This document shows positions 9,430 to 17,992 of a stretch of DNA of 64,000 nt, in pieces. Origin of the DNA: Streptomyces sp. Y2F8-2 (GTDB lineage: Bacteria; Actinomycetota; Actinomycetes; Streptomycetales; Streptomycetaceae). How positions within the stretch are numbered: the stretch's first letter is position 1; each line of letters starts with the position of its first letter. The notes under the pieces were generated by a model. It was not told the DNA's origin, searched no databases, and worked only from the letters and a program-made list of their open reading frames with translations. The stretch covers positions 186,001 to 250,000 of the forward strand of contig NZ_BNGS01000010.1 in the NCBI RefSeq assembly GCF_014905555.1, written 5' to 3'. Position numbers and translations under genes: made by a program.

Positions 9430-10496
9430 CCTCGTGGACCATCCAGGACCTCCGCGTGGTCCAGGCCAGGCAGGCGACGGCAGCCGGGGACGACTCCTTC
9501 TTCGTCGCGGTCCGCGCTGGGCACACGCTCGGTTGGTACGGCCCGGTCAGCGAACGCGTGGGACGCTACGTGAACGACGTACTGGCCCCTGAGACGAAGG
9601 ACGCGCTGGTCACTGACCACGCCGGCTTGCTGGACCATCTGCGGGCTGCGGCTCGCAGGCGCCCCAATGAGGTTGCCTCGTGGGCGGTCGGCACGGTCGA
9701 CTGCGCTGTCTGGGACCTCCACGGCCGACTCGCCGAGCGCACCGTGGCCGAACTCCTCACCACCACGCCACCTCGGCCGCTGATCCCGGCGTACGCCTCC
9801 TGGCTCACCCAGGATCTCAGCAGCATCAACAGCCCGAACGTACTGGCCGGCGTCATGGCAGGCGGCTGGAGCTTCACCAAGTGGGGGCTTCGCCGGAATC
9901 CGTCCGACCCATCAGGGGAAGCGGCGGTCCGCATGGCCCAGGCGGTCGAGCGCTGCTCTCAGGCTCTCGACGCGCCGCTCGCCGTCGACGCAGTCGGCAC
10001 CTGGACACCGGCCGTGGCCCTGGCCTTCGCACAGGTAGCCGATCCCTCCTGCCTTCGGTGGCTGGAGGACCCGCTTCCGCGCCACGACGCGGACACCTAC
10101 GAGCTTCTGGCGGCCACCCCGCTGCCCTTGGCAGTCGGCGAACGCGCGCACTGCGACGAGGACCCCGTCGGCCTGATCCAGTACATACGGCCCAGCGCCC
10201 TGACCCTCGACGCCGTCGGATGCGGCGGACTGACCCGAGCAGCACAGATCATCCCAGTCGCTCAGGCCCAGGGCGTCCCCGTGTATCCGCACGGCCGCTC
10301 GCTCGTGCCCGGCCTCCACCTCGCCGCTGCCTACCCCGACGCCGTTCCGGCCGTCGAGTACCGGCTGCGTTGGGAGCCCGGCCGCCAACGCCTCTACGAG
10401 ATGCCGCGCCGCCCTGAAGACGGCCACATCCGCCTGCCGGACGCCTCTGGTCTCGGCACCACGCCAAGGAGCACAGCATGCCCAGCGCCCCACTGA
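9426..10496 (+). CDS. Enolase-superfamily (mandelate racemase/dehydratase-type) enzyme, 356 aa
   Basis: The barrel-domain residues of the mandelate racemase subgroup are visible in order: SFTKWGLRR (catalytic Lys), LAVDAVGTW (first metal Asp), RWLEDPLP (second metal ligand), LAVGERAHC (third), ALTLDAVGCGG (Asp partner) and YPHGRS (catalytic His). The N-terminal capping domain contains VGTVDCAVWDLHGRLAERTV. Members abstract a proton alpha to a carboxylate, giving racemisation or dehydration of sugar acids or amino-acid derivatives. The substrate is unknown. The ATGA overlap with the phosphoketolase-like gene suggests translational coupling and a shared pathway. Confidence 0.85.
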   Translation: MTSWTIQDLRVVQARQATAAGDDSFFVAVRAGHTLGWYGPVSERVGRYVNDVLAPETKDALVTDHAGLLDHLRAAARRRPNEVASWAVGTVDCAVWDLHGRLAERTVAELLTTTPPRPLIPAYASWLTQDLSSINSPNVLAGVMAGGWSFTKWGLRRNPSDPSGEAAVRMAQAVERCSQALDAPLAVDAVGTWTPAVALAFAQVADPSCLRWLEDPLPRHDADTYELLAATPLPLAVGERAHCDEDPVGLIQYIRPSALTLDAVGCGGLTRAAQIIPVAQAQGVPVYPHGRSLVPGLHLAAAYPDAVPAVEYRLRWEPGRQRLYEMPRRPEDGHIRLPDASGLGTTPRSTACPAPH

Positions 10497-10924
10497 ACGT
10501 TCCCGTCGAGGGCACGGTCACCCACAGCCCCGAAGGGCCCCTGCTCCGCCTGACGCGACGGCTTGACGGCCACGACACCTTCCTCACCGGGAGCCTGGAC
10601 ATCGCGGACTCGTCCATCCCCGTACGCATCCTGACCCTGGACGACGTCACCGTCCTGCGGCCCACGAGCGAGTTCCCCGCGCCGGCCGACGGCGAGCACT
10701 GGCACGGTCGACTCCACCTGCCGCACGGATTGCGCCCGCGCAGCGTCCCACCGGACCTCAACGCCGCCGCCGATCAGGAAGGGCGATCACTCGACGCGCT
10801 CGATGAGGCGGAGCTGCGGTACGCCCTCACCTTCCTGTCGGAAGCCACCACCCCGGACATCCGACAGGCCCGAATCGAAGCCGTCGTCTCCGCGCTCCCG
10901 GCCACCGTGGGGAGGACCCAGTGA
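10478..10924 (+). CDS. Small YdeI/OmpD-associated-like protein, 148 aa
   Basis: The N-terminal 90 residues form a short beta-rich domain that I do not recognise. The C-terminal 40 residues (LDEAELRYALTFLSEATT followed by DIRQARIEAVVSALP) resemble the helical tail of the YdeI/OmpD-associated family, where a TR-x-RRI segment is conserved. The start at 10478 lies inside the end of the enolase gene (19-base overlap) and the stop overlaps the GTG of the HAD gene by four bases, so it is embedded in the operon. Its role is unknown; it could be an accessory or carrier-like subunit. Confidence 0.6.
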   Translation: MPSAPLNVPVEGTVTHSPEGPLLRLTRRLDGHDTFLTGSLDIADSSIPVRILTLDDVTVLRPTSEFPAPADGEHWHGRLHLPHGLRPRSVPPDLNAAADQEGRSLDALDEAELRYALTFLSEATTPDIRQARIEAVVSALPATVGRTQ

Positions 10925-11586
10925 CGACACGACCCGAACTGCTGGTCTCGGTGGACGTCGGGGGCACCCTGGGCATGGCCGACGGACCCGGCCTGACGAT
11001 GCGGCTTGTCGAAGCGTCCCCGCTCCCTCCGGCGCGTACGCGCGAGATCCTTCGTTCCAGCCTCCACACCCGACCGGCCCTGACCGACTCCCTGGTGCAC
11101 GAGGTCTGCGACGCCATCCAGGTGCCGGCGGAGACGTTCCCCCGCGATGTGCCGCCGGCCCCGTTCAGCCTCTACCCCGGCACGACCGAGGCCCTGCGCC
11201 AGATCAGCTCTGTAGCCACCGTCGTCACCCTCTCCAACGTGACCTGCGTCGACGCCGACACCGATGGAATGCGCACGCTCCTCTCTCCCTGGGTGAGCGA
11301 TTTCTTTCCGTCCTGCCGCATTGGCCACACCAAGCCCGACCGTCGGGCCTTCCAGGCCGTGACCGAGCACTTCCACACGGAGCCAAGTGGCCTGATCCAC
11401 GTCGGTGATGACTGGACGTGCGACATCGTGGGTGCCGTCGAAGCAGGGGCGCGCGCCATATGGATCTCGCGCGGAAGGCAGGTCCCCGACGAGTCCCTGC
11501 TCGTTGATCACGGTGTGCTCGTCGCCGACGACTTGGCGGCAGCCGCCGCCCACATCCAGCACCTCGCACCACGGAGCGCCACATGA
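10921..11586 (+). CDS. HAD-like protein lacking the second motif-I aspartate, 221 aa
   Basis: The overall layout is HAD: LVSVDVGGTLG (motif I) at residues 8-18, TLSNVT (motif II), GHTKPDRRAF (motif III Lys) near residue 138 and IHVGDDWTCDIVGA (motif IV) near residue 160. The usual DxDxT reads DxGxT, so the general acid/base Asp is replaced by Gly. Phosphatases need that residue; phosphonatases and some other HAD enzymes do not, so either the chemistry differs or activity is low. GTG start overlaps the previous stop (GTGA) and the stop overlaps the methyltransferase start (ATGA). Confidence 0.8.
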   Translation: MTTRPELLVSVDVGGTLGMADGPGLTMRLVEASPLPPARTREILRSSLHTRPALTDSLVHEVCDAIQVPAETFPRDVPPAPFSLYPGTTEALRQISSVATVVTLSNVTCVDADTDGMRTLLSPWVSDFFPSCRIGHTKPDRRAFQAVTEHFHTEPSGLIHVGDDWTCDIVGAVEAGARAIWISRGRQVPDESLLVDHGVLVADDLAAAAAHIQHLAPRSAT

Positions 11587-12380
11587 GCCTGTTCACCGGA
11601 ACCGCCAGCTACTACCGCCAGTTCCGCCCCGGCATCCCCGAAGACGTCGCAGCGGCCCTGGACCAGGCCGCCCCCACCCGGACCGACGGCCCGCGACGCC
11701 TGCTCGACGTAGGCACCGGCACCGGGCTGGTCGCCGAGGCGCTGCTCGGTCGCTTCGACGACATCATCGCCATCGACAACGACGCCGACATGCTCGCCGC
11801 GGCGGAGTCGGCACTGCACCCGAAGCTCCCCGAGGGCACGCGGTTGTCGCTCGTCGAGAGCACCGCCGAGGACTTCGTGCCGCCCGCCGACTGGAAGGCA
11901 GACCTGGTCACGGTCTGCCGCGCGTTCCACTGGCTCGACCAGGCCGCCGTACTGGCCCGCCTGGACGATCAGGTCGCTCCCGACGGTGTCGTCGCCATCT
12001 TCGGCGACAGCAGCTTCTGGACCGCCACCAGTCCCTGGAAGGAAGCCGTCCGAGACGTCATCAAGACGTTCCTCGGCGAGGAACGGCGGGCCGGCTCCGG
12101 CACCTTCCAGCACCATAACCGCCCCTACAGCGAGATCATGGAGGAGTCGCCCTTCGACCAGGTCGAGGAGGCACGGATCCCCGTCCACCGAACCTGGACC
12201 ACCGAGAGCATCCTCGGCTACCTCTACTCCACCTCCTTCGCCGCACCCCACCTCTTCGGCGACCGGCTGCCGGAATTCGAGACCGCGGTCAAGGAGCGGC
12301 TCACGGACTTCAGCAAGGACGACACCTTCCCGGAGGAGAACGAGTTCCTGATCCGCTTCGGGCGGCGGAGCAGGAGGTGA
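11583..12380 (+). CDS. Class I SAM-dependent methyltransferase, 265 aa
   Basis: SAM-binding motif I is RLLDVGTGTGLVAEAL near residue 40, followed by an acidic strand end IIAIDNDADML (ribose-binding Asp) and VCRAFHWLDQ as motif post-II. This matches methyltransferase family 11 proteins that act on small molecules. The C-terminal region supplies a substrate-binding part with no recognisable specificity. It overlaps the HAD-like gene upstream and the creatininase-family gene downstream by four bases each, so it is part of the same translated-in-series operon. It probably methylates an intermediate or the final product. Confidence 0.85.
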   Translation: MSLFTGTASYYRQFRPGIPEDVAAALDQAAPTRTDGPRRLLDVGTGTGLVAEALLGRFDDIIAIDNDADMLAAAESALHPKLPEGTRLSLVESTAEDFVPPADWKADLVTVCRAFHWLDQAAVLARLDDQVAPDGVVAIFGDSSFWTATSPWKEAVRDVIKTFLGEERRAGSGTFQHHNRPYSEIMEESPFDQVEEARIPVHRTWTTESILGYLYSTSFAAPHLFGDRLPEFETAVKERLTDFSKDDTFPEENEFLIRFGRRSRR

Positions 12381-13216
12381 CGACCGCCAGCAACAGACGG
12401 GCGTTCGCCGCGCTCACCGCCCCGAGTGTGGCGGCCGAGCTCGGCGAACGGTCCGTCCTGTGCCTGCCACTCGGGTCGATCGAACAGCACGGTCCGCACC
12501 TGCCGTTGGACACCGACACCGTCATCGCCGAGCGATTCGCGCACCGTCTGGCCGCGCACTCAGCGGGCCGGCACGACCTGTGGGTCGGGCCGGCCATCCC
12601 CTACGGCCTCTCGCCCGAACACGCCGGCGCGCCGGGAACCATCACGCTGGACCTCCACCTGTACGCGACGCTGATCACCACGCTCGTGGCCGAGTACATC
12701 CGTTCCACGGGGGTCGGCTCCGTGCTCCTCGTCAATGGCCACGGCGGCAACCGCGGCGTGCTGGAGGCGGTCGTCCACCAGCTCCGCCACTCCCACGGCG
12801 TCACCACCTGCGTGTTGCACCCGGCCGCACTCGCCGCCAGCCGCGTCCCGATCGGCAGCGAGTTGCCCGAGGTGCATGCCGGAGTGCTGGAGACCGCCCT
12901 CATGCTCGCCCTTGAGCCGGATCGGGTCCGGCTGGACCTCCTGCCGAGCGAGGCGTTCCCCGACCCCGGCCGGCGCCGGTCGATCGGCCACCTCGTACTC
13001 GATCGCGGCGTGACGTGGCCCTGGTCCTCCGACGACCCCGAGCTCGCCGCCGATGGTGTCATCGGCGGTGATCCGCGCAACGCCACCCCGGAGCTGGGTC
13101 ACAGGCTTCTCGCCGCAGCGCTCGACGCGAGCACGCACGTCCTCGACCGCATCCACAGAGCCACGTCCCGTGGCACGTCGCAGAGCTTACGGAGGCACCA
13201 TGCCCCTCACGCCTGA
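12377..13216 (+). CDS. Creatininase-family amidohydrolase, 279 aa
   Basis: The creatininase/MftE pattern is clear: LPLGSIEQHGPHLPLDTDT near residue 33 (Glu and His metal ligands plus Asp), YGLSPEHAG, VNGHGGNRG near residue 120 and EVHAGVLETALML near residue 165 (last His and Glu). The family hydrolyses cyclic or linear amides: creatinine, formamidopyrimidines, or the mycofactocin precursor peptide. No mycofactocin genes are nearby, so MftE is unlikely. The GTG start overlaps the methyltransferase stop; the 3' end overlaps the dioxygenase start by 17 bases. Confidence 0.85.
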   Translation: MTTASNRRAFAALTAPSVAAELGERSVLCLPLGSIEQHGPHLPLDTDTVIAERFAHRLAAHSAGRHDLWVGPAIPYGLSPEHAGAPGTITLDLHLYATLITTLVAEYIRSTGVGSVLLVNGHGGNRGVLEAVVHQLRHSHGVTTCVLHPAALAASRVPIGSELPEVHAGVLETALMLALEPDRVRLDLLPSEAFPDPGRRRSIGHLVLDRGVTWPWSSDDPELAADGVIGGDPRNATPELGHRLLAAALDASTHVLDRIHRATSRGTSQSLRRHHAPHA

Positions 13217-13964
13217 GGAGAAGGCCACCTTCAAACGGGATGGCGTCCTCATACGCCGCGCACTGGTCTCCCCCGCGCTCGTCCAACGCGCCACCTCACT
13301 GGTCGGGAGCTGGTACCGCGGTCTGAAGCCCAGCGACGTCCCGGCCTTCAGCCAGCGCACCTTCGCCCCCGAACTCGGGAACCACCCCGACATCCTCGCC
13401 CTGTACGAGGAGACGGACGCGGCCGAACTCGCCACCGGCCTCCTCGGAGACACCCTCCCCGTCGCCACGGCCCAGATCCAGATCCGCGTACCCGAGTCGG
13501 AATTCCCCGGCGTGCAACCCGAGAAGGCGATGCACGTGGACGGGGTCTCCTGTCCTCACCTCGACCCGCGAGAACTGCGCACCTTCTCGCTCCTCGTCGG
13601 CGTCGTTCTGTCCGACGTGTGCAGCGCGCAGGACGGAGCGCTGCACTACCAGCCGGGCGGTCACTACACCATGGCGGACTGGTTCCGGACCCAGTGGTCG
13701 CTCGGCATGACGGAGCAGGTGCCCCCAGAGGTCGACCAGGAGCGGGGTGTCCCTCTGCTCGGTGCCCCCGGCGACGTCCTGCTCATGCACCACCTCGTCC
13801 CGCATTCGGTGGGCCGGAACCTCACCCCCTTCCCCAGGGTGATGGCCTACTTCCGCGTTTCCCACCCGGACCACGCCGGCCGCCGCCTCGAAGCTCTGCG
13901 CGACCCGTGGCTCGACTATCCGCCTCTCGCCGCGGCGCCTCAGCCCGCAGCCGAAAAGGAGTAG
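13200..13964 (+). CDS. PhyH-type 2-oxoglutarate/Fe(II) dioxygenase-like protein, 254 aa
   Basis: The iron-binding triad of the phytanoyl-CoA dioxygenase family can be placed: MHVDGVSCPH (HxD) near residue 112 and HHLVPHSVGRN (distal His with the downstream Arg region) near residue 197. Such enzymes hydroxylate, desaturate or cyclise natural-product intermediates. The ATG at 13200 lies within the last codons of the creatininase-family gene. No ribosome site stronger than the coupled AGGCACC is seen. Three bases separate its stop from the YrdC-fold gene. Confidence 0.8.
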   Translation: MPLTPEEKATFKRDGVLIRRALVSPALVQRATSLVGSWYRGLKPSDVPAFSQRTFAPELGNHPDILALYEETDAAELATGLLGDTLPVATAQIQIRVPESEFPGVQPEKAMHVDGVSCPHLDPRELRTFSLLVGVVLSDVCSAQDGALHYQPGGHYTMADWFRTQWSLGMTEQVPPEVDQERGVPLLGAPGDVLLMHHLVPHSVGRNLTPFPRVMAYFRVSHPDHAGRRLEALRDPWLDYPPLAAAPQPAAEKE

Positions 13965-13967
13965 CCC

Positions 13968-14618
13968 ATGCGTCTCATCGGACCCGAAGACCTCGATGCC
14001 GCGGTACAGGCGATCGAGGCCGGAGGACTCGTCGTCGTCCCGACCCGGCGCTGGTACATGGTCTGCGCCGACGCGAGCAACGCGCGGGCATGCGACGACA
14101 TCATCGCGGGCAAGCGCCGCCCGAGCGGCAAGCCACTCGCCTATGTGGCCACCTCCACCGCCTCCTGTGATGAACGCTTCATCCTCAGCCCGGACGCCAG
14201 GCGCCTCGCGACGGCCTTCTGGCCCGGTGATCTCGCACTGCTGCTGCCGTGGAAGAACGCCGAAGACGCCGCCCAGCACGCGGCAGTCGGATCTCCCGCC
14301 CTGGTCACGATCGCTCCGGACATCCTCGGGGACCTCGCGTCGGCGGTGAAAGTCCCTCTCGCGGCGACCACAGCGAACATCTCCGGAGACGCCGGCCCGG
14401 ACGACCCGGGCCCGGCCATCACCATCGACCAGGTCCATGCCTTCCTGGCCGCCTCGGGCCTGGAACCCGACGTCATCATCGACGGCGGGGTGTGCCCGGC
14501 GGCGAACCACATGACCATCGTCGACTGCTTCACCCCGGAGGCCCGGCTGGTCCGTACGGGCCTCGTCCACCAGCGGGCCATCTCGGCGGCGCTCGGCACC
14601 GAGATCCGGACCGCCTGA
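13968..14618 (+). CDS. YrdC/Sua5-fold protein with altered substrate motif, 216 aa
   Basis: The protein spans the YrdC fold of L-threonylcarbamoyladenylate synthases. KRRPSGKPLAYV (KxRxxxKPL-like) is near residue 45 and TTANISG (SANxSG-like) near residue 137. The normally near-invariant PTDTVYGLG segment reads PTRRWYMVC here, so the nucleotide/threonine site has changed. Housekeeping Sua5 makes threonylcarbamoyl-AMP for tRNA. TobZ and HypF use related domains for carbamoyl-AMP, and this copy, embedded in a biosynthetic operon, more likely carbamoylates or adenylates a pathway intermediate. It is the last tightly coupled gene of the operon. Confidence 0.8.
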   Translation: MRLIGPEDLDAAVQAIEAGGLVVVPTRRWYMVCADASNARACDDIIAGKRRPSGKPLAYVATSTASCDERFILSPDARRLATAFWPGDLALLLPWKNAEDAAQHAAVGSPALVTIAPDILGDLASAVKVPLAATTANISGDAGPDDPGPAITIDQVHAFLAASGLEPDVIIDGGVCPAANHMTIVDCFTPEARLVRTGLVHQRAISAALGTEIRTA

Positions 14619-14669
14619 CGACTTCGCCTCCTCCTGCCAAGCAGACAGGAGCGGACTACCGGAGCGAAC

Positions 14670-15611
14670 ATGATGCCTACGACAGGAGGGCCACCCGGTC
14701 TTGACATGCGCCCGGCAAGAGATGACGACGCGCTGCGGCGAGTCCTCGAAGACGCTTCTATGGGGCGATGGGAAGGGCCCCGAGACCTGCTGACCACTAC
14801 CGGTGCCGACTGGGACCGCCGAATCTTCCGCCTCCAGGTGCTCGCCGAAGCGGGGGCTCGCCTGCGTTTCGCCGACACCTGGGCGAAGGCGGAACCGCGC
14901 TCGCCGCACGCGCTGGCTCTCCTCGCGAACGTTCAGGCCCTTCGCGCGATGATCGCCGGGCAGGGCGGCGGCCGGTCACTGATGGAGGAAGCGTGGGCCA
15001 CCTGCCGCACCGCGTTGGGAGTGTGGCCGGATGATGTGGCGCCCCTGGTAGTGATGCTGGCGTTGCTGCGGACCCATGCACCGGACCGGGCAACCCTGCG
15101 GCAGGTGTGGGTGGAGATCAAGCAGCGTGACCCGTGGAACCGCGAGGCCCACCACGAGGTCGTCACCTACCTGTTCCAGCGGTACCACGGCCGGCCGGGG
15201 GAGGCGATGTGGTGGGCGGAGGAGCAGGCGTCCATCGCCCCGCGAGGGCTGCCGATCGCGGTCCTGCCCCTGGTCGTGATCGCCGAGGCCCACCGATCCC
15301 GTCAGGAGCGAGACCAGACGGCGTACGGGCTGACCATCCACCCCTGGATCGACTGCCCTCAGATCGACCCCGTGCTGGAACGCTGGTGGCGCTACCGCGC
15401 GCCCGGCCCGCACGCCTGCTTCGCCGATGACGCCAACTACCTGGCACACGCCCTGTCGTTCGCCAACCGCCACAGCGAGGCGGCGGAGGTCTTCGACGCG
15501 ATCGGCCTGTACGCCACGCACCTTCCCTGGGCCTACTGCGGTCAGGCCGAAGACCTGTTCCTGCGGCACCGCGCCTGGGCTTACAACCCGCCAAGGCGCC
15601 GGCACCCCTGA
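14670..15611 (+). CDS. Hypothetical protein with helical-repeat character, 313 aa
   Basis: I do not recognise a catalytic family. From residue 60 onward the sequence is rich in Ala, Leu, Trp and Arg and has TPR-like spacing (for example HALALLANVQALRAMIAG, then EAWATCRTALGVWPDDVAPL, then SEAAEVFDAIG), suggesting a helical scaffold. No signal peptide is present. The ATG at 14670 has GGAGCG about six bases upstream. It follows the operon by 51 bases and precedes the permease by 44, on the same strand, so it may belong to the same unit. Confidence 0.65.
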   Translation: MMPTTGGPPGLDMRPARDDDALRRVLEDASMGRWEGPRDLLTTTGADWDRRIFRLQVLAEAGARLRFADTWAKAEPRSPHALALLANVQALRAMIAGQGGGRSLMEEAWATCRTALGVWPDDVAPLVVMLALLRTHAPDRATLRQVWVEIKQRDPWNREAHHEVVTYLFQRYHGRPGEAMWWAEEQASIAPRGLPIAVLPLVVIAEAHRSRQERDQTAYGLTIHPWIDCPQIDPVLERWWRYRAPGPHACFADDANYLAHALSFANRHSEAAEVFDAIGLYATHLPWAYCGQAEDLFLRHRAWAYNPPRRRHP

Positions 15612-15655
15612 CCACCCTGACACCACCCCTCCTAAGCACGAAGGACGGCACCCCC

Positions 15656-17182
15656 ATGCCTCTTGACGTCTCCCGCGTCTCCGACGAGGAACGCCTGAAG
15701 CAGCTCGGCTACCAGCAGACGCTCTCCCGCTCGATGTCCGGCAGGGCCAACTTCGGCGTCAGCTTCACGATCATCTCGATCCTGTCCGGCTGCATGACCC
15801 TGTACGGCTACGGCATGAACACCGGCGGCCCGGCCGTGATCATGTGGGGCTGGCTGTTCGTCGGCCTGATGACCTTGTTCGTCGGCCTGTCGATGGCCGA
15901 GGTCTGCTCCTCCTACCCGACCAGCGCCGGACTGTACTTCTGGGCCCACCGCATGGCACCCGCGAGAACGGCCGCCGCCTGGGCCTGGTTCACCGGCTGG
16001 TTCAACGCCCTGGGCCAGATCGCAGTGACCGCGGGCGTCGACTTCGGCGCCGCGACCTTCCTCAACGCGCTGCTCGACCTTCAGTTCGGTTTCGCGGCCA
16101 CGCCCGGTCACACCATCACGCTGTTCGGGATCATCCTTGTCCTGCACGGCGTGCTGAACACCTTCGGTGTCCGCATCGTCGCCTTCCTCAACGAGGTCTC
16201 CATCTGGTGGCACATCCTCGGCGTCGTCATCATCTGCGGCGCCCTGGTGCTCGTGCCCGACCACCACCGGTCGACCGGCTTCGTCTTCGGCGAGTTCGTC
16301 AACAACACCGGCTTCTCCTCCAGCACCTACGTGGTGCTGATCGGACTGCTGATGGCGCAGTACACCTTCACCGGCTACGACGCCTCCGCCCACATGACCG
16401 AGGAGACCATCGACGCCTCCACCGCCGGCCCTAAGGGCATCGTCCGCTCGATCCTCGTCTCCCTCGCCGCCGGCTTCATCCTGCTGTTCGGCTTCACCTA
16501 CGCCATCCAGTCCTACCCCGGCGCACTCGCCTCCGGGACCGGGGTGCCCCCGGCGCAGATCCTCATGGACGCCCTCGGCGCCGCGGCCGGCAAGTGGCTG
16601 CTGCTGGTCGTCATCGTCGCCCAGCTCTTCTGCGGCATGGCGTCCGTCACCGCCAACTCCCGCATGATCTACGCCTTCTCCCGCGACGGCGCCCTGCCCT
16701 TCTCAAAGGTGTGGCACCAGCTGAACCCCGCCACGCGGACGCCCACCAACGCGGTATGGCTCGCCACTGGCGGCGCCTTCGTCCTCGGCCTGCCCTACCT
16801 GTGGAACACCACCGCTTACGCGGCCGTCACGTCGATCGCGACCATCGGCCTGTACATCGCCTACGTCATCCCCACGTACCTCCGGCTCCGCCAGGGGAGC
16901 CGGTTCGAGCGCGGCCCCTGGCACCTCGGCTCCTGGTCCCTACTCGTCGGCACGATCGCCGTCGCCTGGGTCCTGCTGATCACCGTGCTGTTCATGCTGC
17001 CGCAGACTTCGCCCGTCACCGCGCACACCTTCAACTACGCGCCTGTCGCGGTCGGCGTCGTCATCGCCTTCTGCGGCATCTGGTGGCTGGCGTCCGCGCG
17101 CAAGTGGTTCCTCAATCCTGCGCACCCGCGCAACTCCACGCTGGATCGGACGGGTGCCGGTGGGAGGGCCGGCGTCCGCTGA
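15656..17182 (+). CDS. APC-family amino acid/GABA permease, 508 aa
   Basis: About twelve hydrophobic segments span the protein. The first (FGVSFTIISILSG) follows a typical GABA-permease-like leader with a Gly-rich first helix. MAEVCSSYPTSAGLYFWAH near residue 80 and DASAHMTEETIDASTAGPKG near residue 240 are hallmarks of the amino acid-choline transporter branch of the APC superfamily. It should exchange or import an amino acid or polyamine across the cytoplasmic membrane. Position right after the biosynthetic operon suggests uptake of a precursor or export of a product; this is inference. Confidence 0.88.
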   Translation: MPLDVSRVSDEERLKQLGYQQTLSRSMSGRANFGVSFTIISILSGCMTLYGYGMNTGGPAVIMWGWLFVGLMTLFVGLSMAEVCSSYPTSAGLYFWAHRMAPARTAAAWAWFTGWFNALGQIAVTAGVDFGAATFLNALLDLQFGFAATPGHTITLFGIILVLHGVLNTFGVRIVAFLNEVSIWWHILGVVIICGALVLVPDHHRSTGFVFGEFVNNTGFSSSTYVVLIGLLMAQYTFTGYDASAHMTEETIDASTAGPKGIVRSILVSLAAGFILLFGFTYAIQSYPGALASGTGVPPAQILMDALGAAAGKWLLLVVIVAQLFCGMASVTANSRMIYAFSRDGALPFSKVWHQLNPATRTPTNAVWLATGGAFVLGLPYLWNTTAYAAVTSIATIGLYIAYVIPTYLRLRQGSRFERGPWHLGSWSLLVGTIAVAWVLLITVLFMLPQTSPVTAHTFNYAPVAVGVVIAFCGIWWLASARKWFLNPAHPRNSTLDRTGAGGRAGVR

Positions 17183-17494
17183 GAGGAGCGGCCGGATCCG
17201 GTGCTTGCCGAGAAACGGCTGAAGCGTGTCGGGCGAGCACCGAAAGCCCCTGGTCGTCGGTGACCAGCCCGCAGCGGGCTGCGGCCCGCGCTGACCGAAA
17301 ACCGTTCACTTAAGGTGATCGCATCTCGACCCGCTGTCAGTGGTGCGTGCTCTCATAACCTGCGCGGGGATCGTCAACAGCCTGAGTTACTTCATGGCGG
17401 TACGGATGGAGGCGTGCGAGCGGGTCGCTGTGCCGATAAGGGCCATGGCCCGGTCTGCCGAACGCAGCCTGCCGGTTGAGCCGGGGACAGCCCG
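17183..17494 (+). other. Gene-free stretch after the permease
   Basis: No convincing coding sequence is seen. A short 7-bp hairpin (CAGCCCG/CGGGCTG around 17266-17283) may help end permease transcription. The interval then leads into the nuclease gene at 17495. It marks the change from the biosynthetic block to the mobile zone. I found no copy of the tRNA-Pro 3' end here. Confidence 0.4.
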
Positions 17495-17992
17495 ATGAGC
17501 GGCCGACGTCCGGCGCGGCGTCCCGCACGGCGCCGGCCGGCCCGCCGTTCCAAGAAGCAGGACGACCAGTTGGACGCCCTGGACCACCGCGCGTTCGAGT
17601 TCGCCGTACGGGACCTGATGCGACGGGACGGCTGCCAGGCGGAGCAGCTCGGCGGTGCCGGCGACAACGCCTGCGACGTACGCGCCGTCGATCCCCTGGG
17701 GCGCGTCTGGGCCATCCAGTGCAAGCACCGCCGGGACGGAGACCGCGGCTCCGCCGTCGGCGTCGGTGTCCTGCAGCAGGTCAACGGCACCGCACGGCAG
17801 ATCCACGGAGCGGACGTAGCTGTCGTGCTCACCAACGGCCGCTTTTCCTCCAAGGCCATCCCCTGGGGCGCGGAACACCGGATACACCTCGTGGACCGCC
17901 GTCTGCTGGGTGAATGGGCGGCCGGGTCCCGACCGCTGTGGGATTCGCTGGACCGCATCCCTCCTCCGCGCCGTTCATCCGCGCTGTCTTGA
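17495..17992 (+). CDS. Mrr-like restriction endonuclease-fold protein, 165 aa
   Basis: After an Arg/Pro-rich basic tail (residues 1-20) comes a PD-(D/E)xK nuclease domain. ALDHRAFEFAVRDLMRR is the leading helix, GGAGDNACDVRAVD supplies the metal Asp near residue 67 and WAIQCKHRR the QxK near residue 80; IHGADVAVVLTNGRFSS follows as in Mrr_cat proteins. Mrr-type enzymes cut modified DNA. No methylase or partner gene is adjacent, so it would be a solitary modification-dependent nuclease or a DNA-processing factor of the mobile zone. Start GTG/ATG choice is uncertain by a few codons. Confidence 0.75.
   Translation: MSGRRPARRPARRRPARRSKKQDDQLDALDHRAFEFAVRDLMRRDGCQAEQLGGAGDNACDVRAVDPLGRVWAIQCKHRRDGDRGSAVGVGVLQQVNGTARQIHGADVAVVLTNGRFSSKAIPWGAEHRIHLVDRRLLGEWAAGSRPLWDSLDRIPPPRRSSALS

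Noticed and set aside
12377..13216. Creatininase-family gene as mycofactocin MftE
   Set aside because: No precursor peptide MftA, MftB, MftC or other mycofactocin genes are nearby; the operon partners are unrelated.
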